A DNA stretch of 63,621 nt from Verrucomicrobiaceae bacterium UBA7681. Its GTDB lineage: Bacteria; Verrucomicrobiota; Verrucomicrobiia; Verrucomicrobiales; Verrucomicrobiaceae. Below are positions 26,251 through 34,659 of the stretch, piece after piece. Within the stretch, counting starts at the first letter, position 1, and each line of letters opens with the position of its first letter. Location of the stretch: contig DLGZ01000038.1 of the NCBI GenBank assembly GCA_002482965.1, positions 1 through 63,621 of the forward strand, given 5' to 3'. The position numbers and the translations under genes were made by a program. The notes under the pieces were generated by a model that saw only the letters and a program-made list of their open reading frames with translations, did not search any database and had not been told where the DNA came from.

Positions 26251-27112
26251 TCCGAGCCGCCGCTGGTTGCTGCTCGTGGTGCTGCTTTCGTCCTTTGTCC
26301 TTCGCCATTCAGCAATGGCTCAGCAAGGGCTCAAACTGCAACTTGTCTCTGAGCTGTCCGCCATTGTTCCTGGAAAGCCCTTCACAGTTGGGCTTTGGCT
26401 GGAGCATGATCGCGGTTATCACACCTATTGGCGGTTTCCCGGGATTGTCGGGGTGCCTACGCAGATGAAGTGGCAGCTACCGCGTGGCTGGAATGCGGGC
26501 GAACTGATCTATCCGGAGCCGGAGCGCACGCTGATGTTCAAGATTAAGGCGCAGGGTTTTGATCGCGATGTGATGCTGCGTGCTGAGATCACGCCACCGG
26601 CGAATTTGAAGGTGGGTGAATCCATCACTCTCAACGGCACTGCGTCATGGATGGCTTGCGGCAACACCTGCCACCCCGGCTCGATGGATCTCAGCCTGAC
26701 CTTGCCTGTTGCGGCTACTGCTGAACTGAACACGAAGTGGCACAAACTGCTCGATGCCGAACGCGCCCGTGGCGAACAGGCCAGCGATGCCTGGACCTCT
26801 ACCGCCAGAGAGAAGGGTGACACGATCACCTTGGCGATCAAGCCTGCCACTGCTGAAGCCCGGCTCAGTAAAAATCAGCGAGAAGCTGATCATATCATCG
26901 CGTTTACTGAAGACGGCTGGTTTGATACTGACAAGCCGCAGAGCATTCTGCGCCATACCGACGGCAGTCTCACCATCACTCTTATCAAAGCGGACACCTA
27001 CCTTGGCAACAAACCACCAAAGACGCTGCGTGTGATTTTACGGAATGACGATGGGTGGTTGCAGGGTGGGGGACTGAGGTGCTTGCAGATTGGGCCGAGG
27101 ATTGAGCGGTGA
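26219..27112 (+). CDS. DsbD N-terminal-domain-like exported protein
   Basis: The 297-residue protein has a signal peptide (RRWLLLVVLLSSFVLRHSAMA) and a domain like the N-terminal immunoglobulin-fold module of thiol:disulfide interchange protein DsbD. Landmarks are GLWLEHDRGYHTYWRFPGIV, ELIYPEPERTLM and WMACGNTCHPGSMDLSLTLP with a pair of cysteines. The membrane and thioredoxin parts of DsbD are absent, so this is a stand-alone domain. It may carry reducing power to a periplasmic partner; this is inference. Its start (26219 or 26240) lies in a dispersed repeat that supplies the first residues, so the true start is uncertain. Confidence 0.75.
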   Translation: MTNAQCKMTNGPSRRWLLLVVLLSSFVLRHSAMAQQGLKLQLVSELSAIVPGKPFTVGLWLEHDRGYHTYWRFPGIVGVPTQMKWQLPRGWNAGELIYPEPERTLMFKIKAQGFDRDVMLRAEITPPANLKVGESITLNGTASWMACGNTCHPGSMDLSLTLPVAATAELNTKWHKLLDAERARGEQASDAWTSTAREKGDTITLAIKPATAEARLSKNQREADHIIAFTEDGWFDTDKPQSILRHTDGSLTITLIKADTYLGNKPPKTLRVILRNDDGWLQGGGLRCLQIGPRIER

Positions 27113-27148
27113 CACGGAGGTTAGGCCTCTGGCCTGACTGCTGACTGG

Positions 27149-27187
27149 GGCGTCTCGCCTTAGGTTCAGAATCAAAGGCAAGATGCC
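27149..27187. repeat. Imperfect inverted repeat between convergent genes
   Basis: GGCGTCTCGCCTT (27149-27161) pairs with AAGGCAAGATGCC (27175-27187) with a few mismatches around a 13-base loop. It lies between the convergent DsbD-like and M48 genes and could stop transcription from both sides. Confidence 0.5.
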
Positions 27188-27215
27188 TCGATCCGTTGAT
27201 GGGCCAATCCTCCGC

Positions 27216-28496
27216 TCACGCAGCAGCCGCAATAGCCTGCTGATTGCGCCAGAGGTAGAGGATGCGGCGGGAGGTATTGGGGTGGGTGGAATTGCGGTCG
27301 TTGAGTTCGGCCTCGAGGTGGAAGAGGACGTGGTCGGGGTGGGCTTCGATGAGCTGGATGAGGTCTGGCAGCAGGCGGGTGTCGTTGAGGACGTCTGGGA
27401 GTGAGACGGGGACTTTGGCGATGCGGGTGACGGCTTCCATTTCGACCAGGGTTTCTTTGAGGGCGTCGTGGTCGGTGTTGTCGCTCTTGAATGCGAACTG
27501 AAAGAAGCCTTTGATGGAGGATTCGTCGTGTTCGGTGAGACGGCGCTTGATGCCCTGTTCCAGTTGGGCGCGGGCTTGGGCGGACTGGACGCTGCCGAAG
27601 GGCATGGCGTCTTCGTATTCCTGGAGGAGCTGGGTGATGGGGACGCCGGTGTGGCGGACTTTGGCCTTGAGAACGTGGGCTAGGAGGGAGTTGCGTGCTT
27701 CATGCTCGATGCCGAGTTTGATTTCGGTGGTGATGGCTGGGACGAGGCCGGCGGCACGCGCGCCGTGGTCGTCGCACAAAAACTCGACGAGGCGGATCTG
27801 CGTGACCCAGGTGGAGAAGGCGACCCAGCGCGCGGCGCCCAATGCCAGGAGAGGCGAGCCCCAGCGGATGTCGTAGTCTTGCAGCACTTGCGCGATCACG
27901 AGTGCGAGCACGCCGGATAGCAGTGCATGAACCAGCATGCAGCGGCTGGCGATTGGCGAGTATGGGAAGACGTGGCCGAGTTCGTGGCCGATGACGGATT
28001 CGAGCTCTTTTTCATCGAGGAGGTGAACGATGGATCGGTTGAGCTGGACACTATTGAAAAGGTGCCAGCCGGGCAGGAGTTCCAGGCGCATGGCGAAGGC
28101 GTTGACGTCCTTTTCCGGCGCGAGATAGACAGGGATGCGCTGGCCGGTGAGGCCGAGACGCTCCTGCACTCGGCGAACTGCGGCGATGAGGGAGTCGCGC
28201 GTGTGATGTCCGAGTTTTGCATCCGGGCGGATGTCCTCAAGCCGCTTCCGGTTGGCGAGGTACTGTGTGACGATGAAATCAAACAGACCCAAAAAGGCGC
28301 AGGCAAAGAACAGGGCGAACTGCCAGCCGGGGATGTGCTGCGGCTGCGCCACCCACCAGACCAAGCCGCCGAAGATGGCGAGCAGTTCCAGGCCGAGCCA
28401 CAGCATGGAGCGCGATTCGTTGGCCTGAAAGCTGCGCAGCAGGGCATCCCGCGTGGGCGTGACGAGACGGCGCGGCGCTGGCAGTACGCTCTCCAT
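27216..28496 (-). CDS. M48-family membrane metalloprotease
   Basis: The 426-residue protein has two N-terminal membrane helices (about 32-50 and 60-80). The zinc motif HELGH is at residues 171-175 in LESVIGHELGHVFPYS, and a likely third ligand lies in RLVEFLCDDHGARAAG. This is the M48 peptidase layout (HtpX/Ste24 relatives). Such proteases degrade or quality-control membrane proteins. It is followed by a Gln/Asp-rich C-terminal domain of about 130 residues. The AIM24 gene ends 5 bases upstream on the same strand, so the two are likely co-transcribed with the small membrane protein at 29197-29427. Confidence 0.9.
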   Translation of the reverse strand: MESVLPAPRRLVTPTRDALLRSFQANESRSMLWLGLELLAIFGGLVWWVAQPQHIPGWQFALFFACAFLGLFDFIVTQYLANRKRLEDIRPDAKLGHHTRDSLIAAVRRVQERLGLTGQRIPVYLAPEKDVNAFAMRLELLPGWHLFNSVQLNRSIVHLLDEKELESVIGHELGHVFPYSPIASRCMLVHALLSGVLALVIAQVLQDYDIRWGSPLLALGAARWVAFSTWVTQIRLVEFLCDDHGARAAGLVPAITTEIKLGIEHEARNSLLAHVLKAKVRHTGVPITQLLQEYEDAMPFGSVQSAQARAQLEQGIKRRLTEHDESSIKGFFQFAFKSDNTDHDALKETLVEMEAVTRIAKVPVSLPDVLNDTRLLPDLIQLIEAHPDHVLFHLEAELNDRNSTHPNTSRRILYLWRNQQAIAAAA

Positions 28497-28501
28497 GCCG
28501 C

Positions 28502-29194
28502 TTAAGTGATGGTTTGCAGGAAGCCGCGGATGAGTCCGAGGGAGGGCCGCGAGCGGGTCTGGTAGATGACCTTGCCGGGACCGGTGAAGCGGACGACGAA
28601 GCCTTCGCCGGAGAGGAAGGAGTCTTTGAGCGACTGGGTGATCACCACGGACTCAAAGGGCATGGTGTCGGTGAAGGCGACGATGTTGCGGTTGTCGAGC
28701 ACGAAGCGCTCGCCCTCCGCGAGGTCCTGCTCGATGACGCCGCCGTAGCTGGAGAGGAAGAGCGTGCCGGAGCCGACGGTCTTCAGGAAGAACAGGCCGC
28801 GTGTGGCCAGCATGCCCTGCATGCCGGCATTGTGCAGATCAAAGGTGAGCTCTGGCGTGGAGGCCAGGAAGGCACCGCGTGCGAGTTTCAGGCCGGTTTC
28901 AGGCGTGACTTCGATGGCGCGGATATCGCCCATCTGTTCGGGGGCCAGCATGAGGTGCTGGTCGTCACGCTTGGCCTTGTAAACGACGGTGAAAAAGTTC
29001 TCGCCGCCAAAAAGGCTGCGCACACCGCCGAGCATGCCGCGCTTGCCGCCCATGTGCAGACCGGCTTTGACGTCGATCTGAAAACCGGGCGTCATGGCCT
29101 GCATGCTGCCCGGCTGCGAGTGAATGGTCTCGCCCTCCGCCATATCAAGCCGCAAGGTCGAAAAGGCAGGGGAATGAAGAACCGTGTGTCGCAT
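28502..29194 (-). CDS. AIM24-family protein
   Basis: The 230-residue protein matches the AIM24/TIGR00266 family along its length, with an N-terminal LDMAEGETIHSQPGSMQAM, central VYKAKRDDQHLMLAPEQMGD and LFLSSYGGVIEQDLAEGE, and C-terminal GEGFVVRFTGPGKVIYQTRS. The family is a beta-barrel tryptophan-RNA-attenuator-like fold of unknown biochemical role. It starts 2 bases after a small membrane protein and ends 5 bases before the M48 protease. An AIM24 next to a membrane protease and a small membrane protein suggests a membrane-associated function; this is inference. Confidence 0.92.
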   Translation of the reverse strand: MRHTVLHSPAFSTLRLDMAEGETIHSQPGSMQAMTPGFQIDVKAGLHMGGKRGMLGGVRSLFGGENFFTVVYKAKRDDQHLMLAPEQMGDIRAIEVTPETGLKLARGAFLASTPELTFDLHNAGMQGMLATRGLFFLKTVGSGTLFLSSYGGVIEQDLAEGERFVLDNRNIVAFTDTMPFESVVITQSLKDSFLSGEGFVVRFTGPGKVIYQTRSRPSLGLIRGFLQTIT

Positions 29195-29196
29195 GA

Positions 29197-29427
29197 CTAA
29201 ATGTCGGAGTCAGCCTGACCGCTCATCTTCTTGCGCAGCATGTAGCCGCCGATGCTGATGAGGATCATGATGCCCAGGAAGATGAAAAGGGCCACCATGC
29301 GGCTGACGCCGAGGATATCCTGAATGCCGGTGATGCAGATGTCATAGATGACGATCTGGATGAACCAGCGAACGATGCCGCCGACACCACCACGAGCAAG
29401 AACAGGAGAGAATGAAATTTGATCCAT
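29197..29427 (-). CDS. Small membrane protein, operon leader of AIM24/M48
   Basis: The 76-residue product has two hydrophobic stretches (about 18-34 and 43-62, the second VALFIFLGIMILISIGGYML) and a short Lys/Asp tail. No family is recognised. It is kept as a gene because it sits 2 bases before the AIM24 start on the same strand and has a credible membrane topology. The 171 bases upstream (29428-29598) hold no other supported feature. Confidence 0.65.
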   Translation of the reverse strand: MDQISFSPVLARGGVGGIVRWFIQIVIYDICITGIQDILGVSRMVALFIFLGIMILISIGGYMLRKKMSGQADSDI

Positions 29428-29598
29428 AGGATTAATCTAGAGCGATTTTCGGATCACACTTCAAGTTAAAAGGTGTGACAGTCTCAAAATTTGCCTCGTT
29501 AATTTGGCAAAACGTCAGGGCGCTGTCCCTCTTAACCGTCATAGGAGGAATACGCGCTGATGAAATAACGCCCAATGGCTTTCGGTTTCAACAGGGCC

Positions 29599-30813
29599 TC
29601 AGTTTGTTTTCTTCCCCAGCCCTTTGTACACCCCGAAGTCATTGAAGAAGAACTTCTTGGCGAGCCAGTACATCCAGTGCTTTTCGGGGATCTCTTCGCC
29701 TTCGCGCCATTGGCTGGTGCGTGGGGTCATGGATTCGATTTCGGCCATGGCGGTCTGGCGGATGGTGGAGTCTTTGGCGCTGTGCTTGGTGACGACGGCT
29801 TTGACGAGATCTGGGCGCTCGAGGACGATGCAGCCGCGGGTGTTGGCGGAGGCGATGTTGCGGAAGTCGCGGAGAAATTCACTTTTGGTGAAGACGTCGA
29901 AGAGGTCGTCATTGGTGCGGACGCTTTCTTTGGCGAACTGGATGATGGGGCAGGGCTCGATGGCACCAGTAGGGCTGATGTGATGGCTGATGCCGTTGGC
30001 CATGGGGCAGAGGGCCTGGCCGTTGTGGTCGTAGTAGGCATCGACGATGGCGATGGGCATCTTGGCGCGCATGTTGACGACGAATTTGCGCACCTGGGTG
30101 ATCTGCTCGGGCGTGAGGGCGAGGTCGGCGCTGATCTTGGGGCCGACGGGGCGGTAGGTGTGATACCAGGCGTAGTGCACGCCCATGTCGATGAGGCGGC
30201 GCAGCCATTTCTCGGTGAGGAGGTCGTCGATGTTGGTTTTGCAGAGGCTGGTGGCGACGCCGGTGAGGACGCGGGCATCGAGGCAGTTCTGCAGGCCGCG
30301 AAGAGTGCGGGTCAGCACGTCTTTGTTGCCACGGCGTTCGTTGCTGACGATCTCGGTGCCTTCGATGCTGACGAGCGGGGTGATGTTGCCGAGCTTGCGC
30401 ATGGTTTCGGCGGCCTTCGGGGTGATCATCTGGCCGTTGGTGAAGACCTGGAAGAAGGCATCCGGGTGCATCGAGAGGAAGTCGAACAGCTCGGGATGCA
30501 TGAAGGGCTCGCCGCCGAGGATGCCGAAGAAGGAATTGCCGCGCCGTTTGGCGTCGTTCACGATTTTGTTGAGCTCATCGAGATTGAGCGACTCGCGCGG
30601 TTTGTCCACGTCCACCCAGCAGCCCTGACAGCGGAGGTTGCAGGAGTTCAGGATGGAGATGTAGAAGAAGGGTGGAAAATACTGGCCCTGCTTCATGCGC
30701 TGCTTGTGCAGCATGACGGAGCGCGCGCCCTTGTAGCCGAAATTCCAGCCAATCTTGGCCAGGCAGAGCGGATCGACGGTTTGCAGGATGCGGGAGGTGA
30801 GGGAAAGGAGCAT
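29599..30813 (-). CDS. Radical SAM protein with C-terminal cysteine region
   Basis: The 404-residue protein has the radical SAM cluster motif CNLRCQGC (CxxxCxxC, residues about 57-64) after FFYISILNS, followed by a GGEPF motif (FGILGGEPFMHPELFDFLSM). Further cysteines (Cys in ALCPMANGISH, EPCPIIQ, TRGCIV) suggest a SPASM-like auxiliary-cluster region. The YKGARSVMLHKQRM N-terminus resembles a PVC group of radical SAM proteins of unknown substrate. No precursor peptide is seen nearby. It is divergent from dnaX (30986), with 172 bases of shared upstream region. Confidence 0.88.
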   Translation of the reverse strand: MLLSLTSRILQTVDPLCLAKIGWNFGYKGARSVMLHKQRMKQGQYFPPFFYISILNSCNLRCQGCWVDVDKPRESLNLDELNKIVNDAKRRGNSFFGILGGEPFMHPELFDFLSMHPDAFFQVFTNGQMITPKAAETMRKLGNITPLVSIEGTEIVSNERRGNKDVLTRTLRGLQNCLDARVLTGVATSLCKTNIDDLLTEKWLRRLIDMGVHYAWYHTYRPVGPKISADLALTPEQITQVRKFVVNMRAKMPIAIVDAYYDHNGQALCPMANGISHHISPTGAIEPCPIIQFAKESVRTNDDLFDVFTKSEFLRDFRNIASANTRGCIVLERPDLVKAVVTKHSAKDSTIRQTAMAEIESMTPRTSQWREGEEIPEKHWMYWLAKKFFFNDFGVYKGLGKKTN

Positions 30814-30985
30814 GGGGGCAGGTTGGAAGGCCGGATTTTACACCGCAGAGATGGGAACGCCGCAGAGAATTGATTTTTGATTTTTCTTTGTGGTGTTTTG
30901 GCCTGTGCGGGGTGCTGTTTGGAATAGTTGGGGGCTTGCCTAAAGTTCCGGTGGCTTCCAGAATACGCTTCGTTAGTCTGAACGG

Positions 30986-32914
30986 GTGAGTTACCAAGTT
31001 TTTGCCCGCAAATATCGCCCCAAGACCTTCGCAGACGTTCTCGGCCAGGACCACGTCGTACGGACGCTGCGCAATGCCATCGCCCAGCAGCGGCTGGCGC
31101 ATGCCTATTTGTTTGTGGGGCCGCGTGGCACGGGGAAGACCTCCACGGCGCGTATTTTTGCCAAGGCGCTGTGCGCCAAGAACGGGCCGAGCATTGACTT
31201 TGACCCCGAGGACGAGCTGAGCATCGAGATTGCCGAAGGGCGCTGCATGGACGTGCTGGAGATCGACGGTGCGAGCAACAACGGCGTGGAGCAGGTGCGC
31301 GAGCTGCGGGACAACGTGAAGTACGCCCCGTCGCGCTGCCGTTACAAAATCTACTACATCGATGAGGTCCACATGCTGACCACCGGGGCCTTCAATGCGC
31401 TGCTCAAGACGCTGGAAGAGCCGCCGGAGCACGTGAAGTTCATCTTTGCCACGACGGAGCCGAATAAGATCCTGCCGACGATCATCAGCCGCTGCCAGCG
31501 GTTTGACCTGCGCCGGATTCCGAATGCGGTGATCGCGAAGCATTTGCTCCACATCGCGGAACTTGAGGGGGTGAACTTGGATGAAAAGGCGGCCTACGCG
31601 ATCGGCAAAGGCGCTGAAGGCGGCATGCGCGATGCGCAGTCCATGCTCGATCAGCTCGTGGCCTTTTGCGGTGGCCACATCACCGAACAGGACGTGCTGG
31701 ATGTGTTTGGCTTCACTTCGGGTGAGTCCGTGGCATCACTGGCGCGGCACATTTTGGAAAGCGACACTGTGGGCGCTCTGCGCGCCGTGTATGAACAGAA
31801 CGAAGCCGGCAAGGAACTGGGACGTTTTCTGGGAGATCTGATCCAGCATTTCCGCACGCTGCTGGTGCAGCAGGCCGATCCTGAAGCAGCGGCGGAAGAT
31901 TTGAGCCCGGAAGTTGCCGAGGAAGTCGTGGCGCAGGCGCAGATGGCGAACACGGAGCAACTGCTGCGCGTGGTGGATGGTCTGGCCGATGTGGATGCGC
32001 GCATGCGCTGGGCCAGCAACAAGCGCCTGCACTTTGAACTGGGTGTCATCGCCTCCGTGCAGAGCCTGAATGAAGTTTCGATCAGCGATGTCATTGATGC
32101 GTTGGATTCGGGCAGTGGTGAGGGCTTGACCCGGCAGGCCCCGCGTGTGCAGGCGGCACCACCACCTCTGCGACGTGCGGCGGAGCCTTTGAAAGTGGCT
32201 CCAGCGGTAAAGCCGCAGCCTGTGGCACGTGAAGAGGCGCCCGCACCCGTCGTGGCGAAGGCACCGGAGCCCGAGCCGCAGCCAGTAGCGAAGGCCGCGC
32301 CAGTCGTTGAGAGAGCTCCGGCACCAGTCGTGGAGAAAGCGCCTGAGCCAGCACCTGCACCGGCCCCGGTGGCGGCGGCGAAGGTCAAAGAGCCTTCTGC
32401 GGTGGATGAGCCGGGAGAGCTGTTTAGCCAGGATGTTTTCTGGACCAAGTTCGTCACGCAGGTGCAAGCGCGCCGTCTTCTCATCGCGCCATGGTTGCAG
32501 CCCGCGACGCTGCTCGACATCTCACGCAACACGATCAAAGTGGGCTTCCCGCCAAGTGAGAGCTATGCACGCGACAGCCTGATGCGCCCTGCGCAGGTCA
32601 ATTTCCTCGAAGGTCTGGCGCTGGAGCTGACGGGGAAGACGATGAAGTTTGAGTTTGTGCTTGATTCGAACCTCAAGGCACCGGCTTTTGCTGAGGTGGA
32701 TCTGGGGCTGCTGAATGAGCCCGAGTCACCGGCCAAGCCTGTGGCTGAAGCCAAGGCGGAGCCTAAAGCCGAGGTGAAAGCCGCGCACCAGGAGGAACTC
32801 ATGAAGGCGGATGCGCCTGCCGCCGCTCCCAAGCCCCCCGAAGACTTCTACAACGACCCGCTGATCCAGCAGGCGATGGTGAAGTTTAAGGCGAAGCTGG
32901 TGACGGCTGAGTAA
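30986..32914 (+). CDS. dnaX: DNA polymerase III subunits gamma/tau
   Basis: The protein is 642 residues from a GTG start at 30986. The AAA+ core is complete: Walker A GPRGTGKTST (45-54), Walker B KIYYIDEVHMLTTGAFNALL, the sensor FIFATTEPNKILPTIISRCQ, and the DnaX-type C-terminal domains. A Pro/Ala/Glu-rich linker (about 385-475) leads to a tau-like tail. DnaX loads the sliding clamp and bridges polymerase cores. Unusually, the zinc module between Walker A and Walker B has only Cys63 and Cys87 in the region where most DnaX proteins have a CxxCxxC cluster. An acidic stretch (DFDPEDELSIEI) stands there instead. Confidence 0.95.
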   Translation: MSYQVFARKYRPKTFADVLGQDHVVRTLRNAIAQQRLAHAYLFVGPRGTGKTSTARIFAKALCAKNGPSIDFDPEDELSIEIAEGRCMDVLEIDGASNNGVEQVRELRDNVKYAPSRCRYKIYYIDEVHMLTTGAFNALLKTLEEPPEHVKFIFATTEPNKILPTIISRCQRFDLRRIPNAVIAKHLLHIAELEGVNLDEKAAYAIGKGAEGGMRDAQSMLDQLVAFCGGHITEQDVLDVFGFTSGESVASLARHILESDTVGALRAVYEQNEAGKELGRFLGDLIQHFRTLLVQQADPEAAAEDLSPEVAEEVVAQAQMANTEQLLRVVDGLADVDARMRWASNKRLHFELGVIASVQSLNEVSISDVIDALDSGSGEGLTRQAPRVQAAPPPLRRAAEPLKVAPAVKPQPVAREEAPAPVVAKAPEPEPQPVAKAAPVVERAPAPVVEKAPEPAPAPAPVAAAKVKEPSAVDEPGELFSQDVFWTKFVTQVQARRLLIAPWLQPATLLDISRNTIKVGFPPSESYARDSLMRPAQVNFLEGLALELTGKTMKFEFVLDSNLKAPAFAEVDLGLLNEPESPAKPVAEAKAEPKAEVKAAHQEELMKADAPAAAPKPPEDFYNDPLIQQAMVKFKAKLVTAE

Positions 32915-32969
32915 GTAAAAGCTCGCAATGAGGTGCTTGCTGTCTTTGGATGGCGGCCTTCTCACGCCT

Positions 32970-34430
32970 ATGACCTCAGCACCCACCGGCCATCCTCGCG
33001 GCATTTACACGCTGTTCTTCACGGAAATGTGGGAGCGGTTCAGCTACTACGGGATGAGGGCACTGCTGGTACTGTACATGGTGGCGGAGGTGAACAATGG
33101 CGGCATGGGGCTGACGGATGAAATGGCCGCTGCCATCTACGGGCTCTACACGGCACTTGTTTACATGACTGCATTGCCGGGAGGCTGGGTGGGAGACCGG
33201 CTGCTCGGAGCCAAAGGTGCGGTGTGGTGGGGTGGCATCATCATTGCCCTGGGGCATGTGGTTCTGGGCATTCATAGCACGCAGGCGTTTTTCATTGGCC
33301 TGATTCTGGTGGCCTTCGGTTCCGGGTTGCTGAAGTCGAACATGAGCGCGCTGGTGGGGCAGCTTTACCCTGAGGGCGGCGCACGGCGGGATGCGGGCTT
33401 TACCTTGTTTTATATGGGCATCAATGTCGGGGCTTTGTTTGGCCAGTTGTTATGCGGCTGGCTGGGAGAGGAAGTGGGCTGGCGCTGGGGCTTTTCGGCG
33501 GCTGCGGTGGGCATGTTTCTAGGATTGGTGCAGTTCAAATTCACGCACCAGCATGTGTCACAGATCGGTGAACGCGTGGTGCATGAGGGGCAGAATGTGA
33601 GGCGTGAATGGACGCTCCTGCTGGTGGCGCTGGCTGTGGTGGTCGGCCTGGTTGCGCTGGGGGTGGGTGGATTCATCCAGATTGATGCCATCAGGTTCGC
33701 CCATCACACGGCGTGGTTCATTTCCGGTGTGGCGCTGCTGTATTTCCTCTGGGCGTTTTTCCTGGCCAAACTGAATGGGGTCGAGAAGAAGAGGATGGTG
33801 GTCATCCTCGTGCTGTTTCTGGCTTCGGCCATGTTCTGGGCGGGCTTTGAGCAGGTGGGGTCATCCTTCAGTATTTTCGCTGAACGATTCACCATTCGGA
33901 AATTCGGTGGGTGGGAAGTGCCGGCGAGCTGGATTCAGGCGCTGAATCCGCTCTGTGTGATCGCTCTGGCTCCGCTCGTCGCGATGTTGTGGTCACGGCT
34001 GGCGCGCAGTGATCGTGCACCGTCACTGACGACCAAGATGTCCTGGGCGCTGCTCATGCTGGCGCTGGGGTTTGTGGTCGCGGGATGGGCGGCGCATCGC
34101 GCCCTGACCACGGGGCCGGTATTTCCGACCTGGCTGATGTCCGTGGTGGTGCTGCATACGCTCGGTGAACTCTTCCTCAGCCCGGTCGGTTTGAGCGCTG
34201 TCACCAAACTGTCGCCGCCACGCCTCACAGGTCAGATGATGGGCATCTGGTTTCTCGGCAGTTCCTTGGGCGACATTCTCGCGGGAATATTGGCTGGCGG
34301 TGTGACGGGTGATGCCACCGCGCAGATGCCCGAGCGCTTCTTCCATGTGGCGATCACTGCCGGGATTTCCGGGGTCGTGCTGCTGATACTCGCACGCTGG
34401 ATCACGAAGCTGATGCCCGGGATCAAGTGA
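32970..34430 (+). CDS. Peptide MFS transporter (POT/PTR2 family)
   Basis: From the ATG at 32970 the 486-residue protein carries the POT signature EMWERFSYYGMRALLVLYM near its start and about 12-14 hydrophobic helices. Proton-coupled oligopeptide transporters take up di- and tripeptides across the inner membrane. The FYMGINVGALFGQLLCGWLG segment matches the second family motif. It follows dnaX by 55 bases on the same strand. The in-frame ATG at 32928 is not favoured, as the POT signature begins close to the chosen start. Confidence 0.92.
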   Translation: MTSAPTGHPRGIYTLFFTEMWERFSYYGMRALLVLYMVAEVNNGGMGLTDEMAAAIYGLYTALVYMTALPGGWVGDRLLGAKGAVWWGGIIIALGHVVLGIHSTQAFFIGLILVAFGSGLLKSNMSALVGQLYPEGGARRDAGFTLFYMGINVGALFGQLLCGWLGEEVGWRWGFSAAAVGMFLGLVQFKFTHQHVSQIGERVVHEGQNVRREWTLLLVALAVVVGLVALGVGGFIQIDAIRFAHHTAWFISGVALLYFLWAFFLAKLNGVEKKRMVVILVLFLASAMFWAGFEQVGSSFSIFAERFTIRKFGGWEVPASWIQALNPLCVIALAPLVAMLWSRLARSDRAPSLTTKMSWALLMLALGFVVAGWAAHRALTTGPVFPTWLMSVVVLHTLGELFLSPVGLSAVTKLSPPRLTGQMMGIWFLGSSLGDILAGILAGGVTGDATAQMPERFFHVAITAGISGVVLLILARWITKLMPGIK

Positions 34431-34592
34431 GCAGCCGCTCTGGAGGCTGGCCGCAGTCTTTGAGTGTAGATGCGCCATCTTTCGAAATAAATTGAAGGCA
34501 AGATTTGGGCTGCGTGCTGGCGTCCCATCCTGCCCAAGGAAACCATGTGGTGGAATGTCTTCGCGAGTTCGCGACGGTAGAAAATCGCTTTG

Positions 34593-34633
34593 CTAAAACA
34601 AAACGGGCGGTGAGCTTGATGCCCAACCGCCCG
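34593..34633 (-). terminator. Intrinsic terminator of the large cytochrome gene
   Basis: On the minus strand, an 8-base stem CGGGCGGT/ACCGCCCG (34633-34626 and 34611-34604) with a 14-base loop is followed by TTTTGTTTTAG. It lies 27 bases after the stop of the gene at 34660-37542. The rest of 34431-34659 holds nothing recognisable. Confidence 0.8.
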
Positions 34634-34659
34634 CTTCGAAACTCAGATACCGCAGCCGA

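Noticed and set aside
29540..29570. GGAGG followed by ATG AAA TAA as a tiny gene
   Set aside because: A two-codon frame after a Shine-Dalgarno-like sequence cannot be supported as a gene and may be chance.
29575..30873. Plus-strand frame of 432 residues
   Set aside because: Antisense shadow of the radical SAM gene; low-complexity Asp/Glu/Gly/Ala content.
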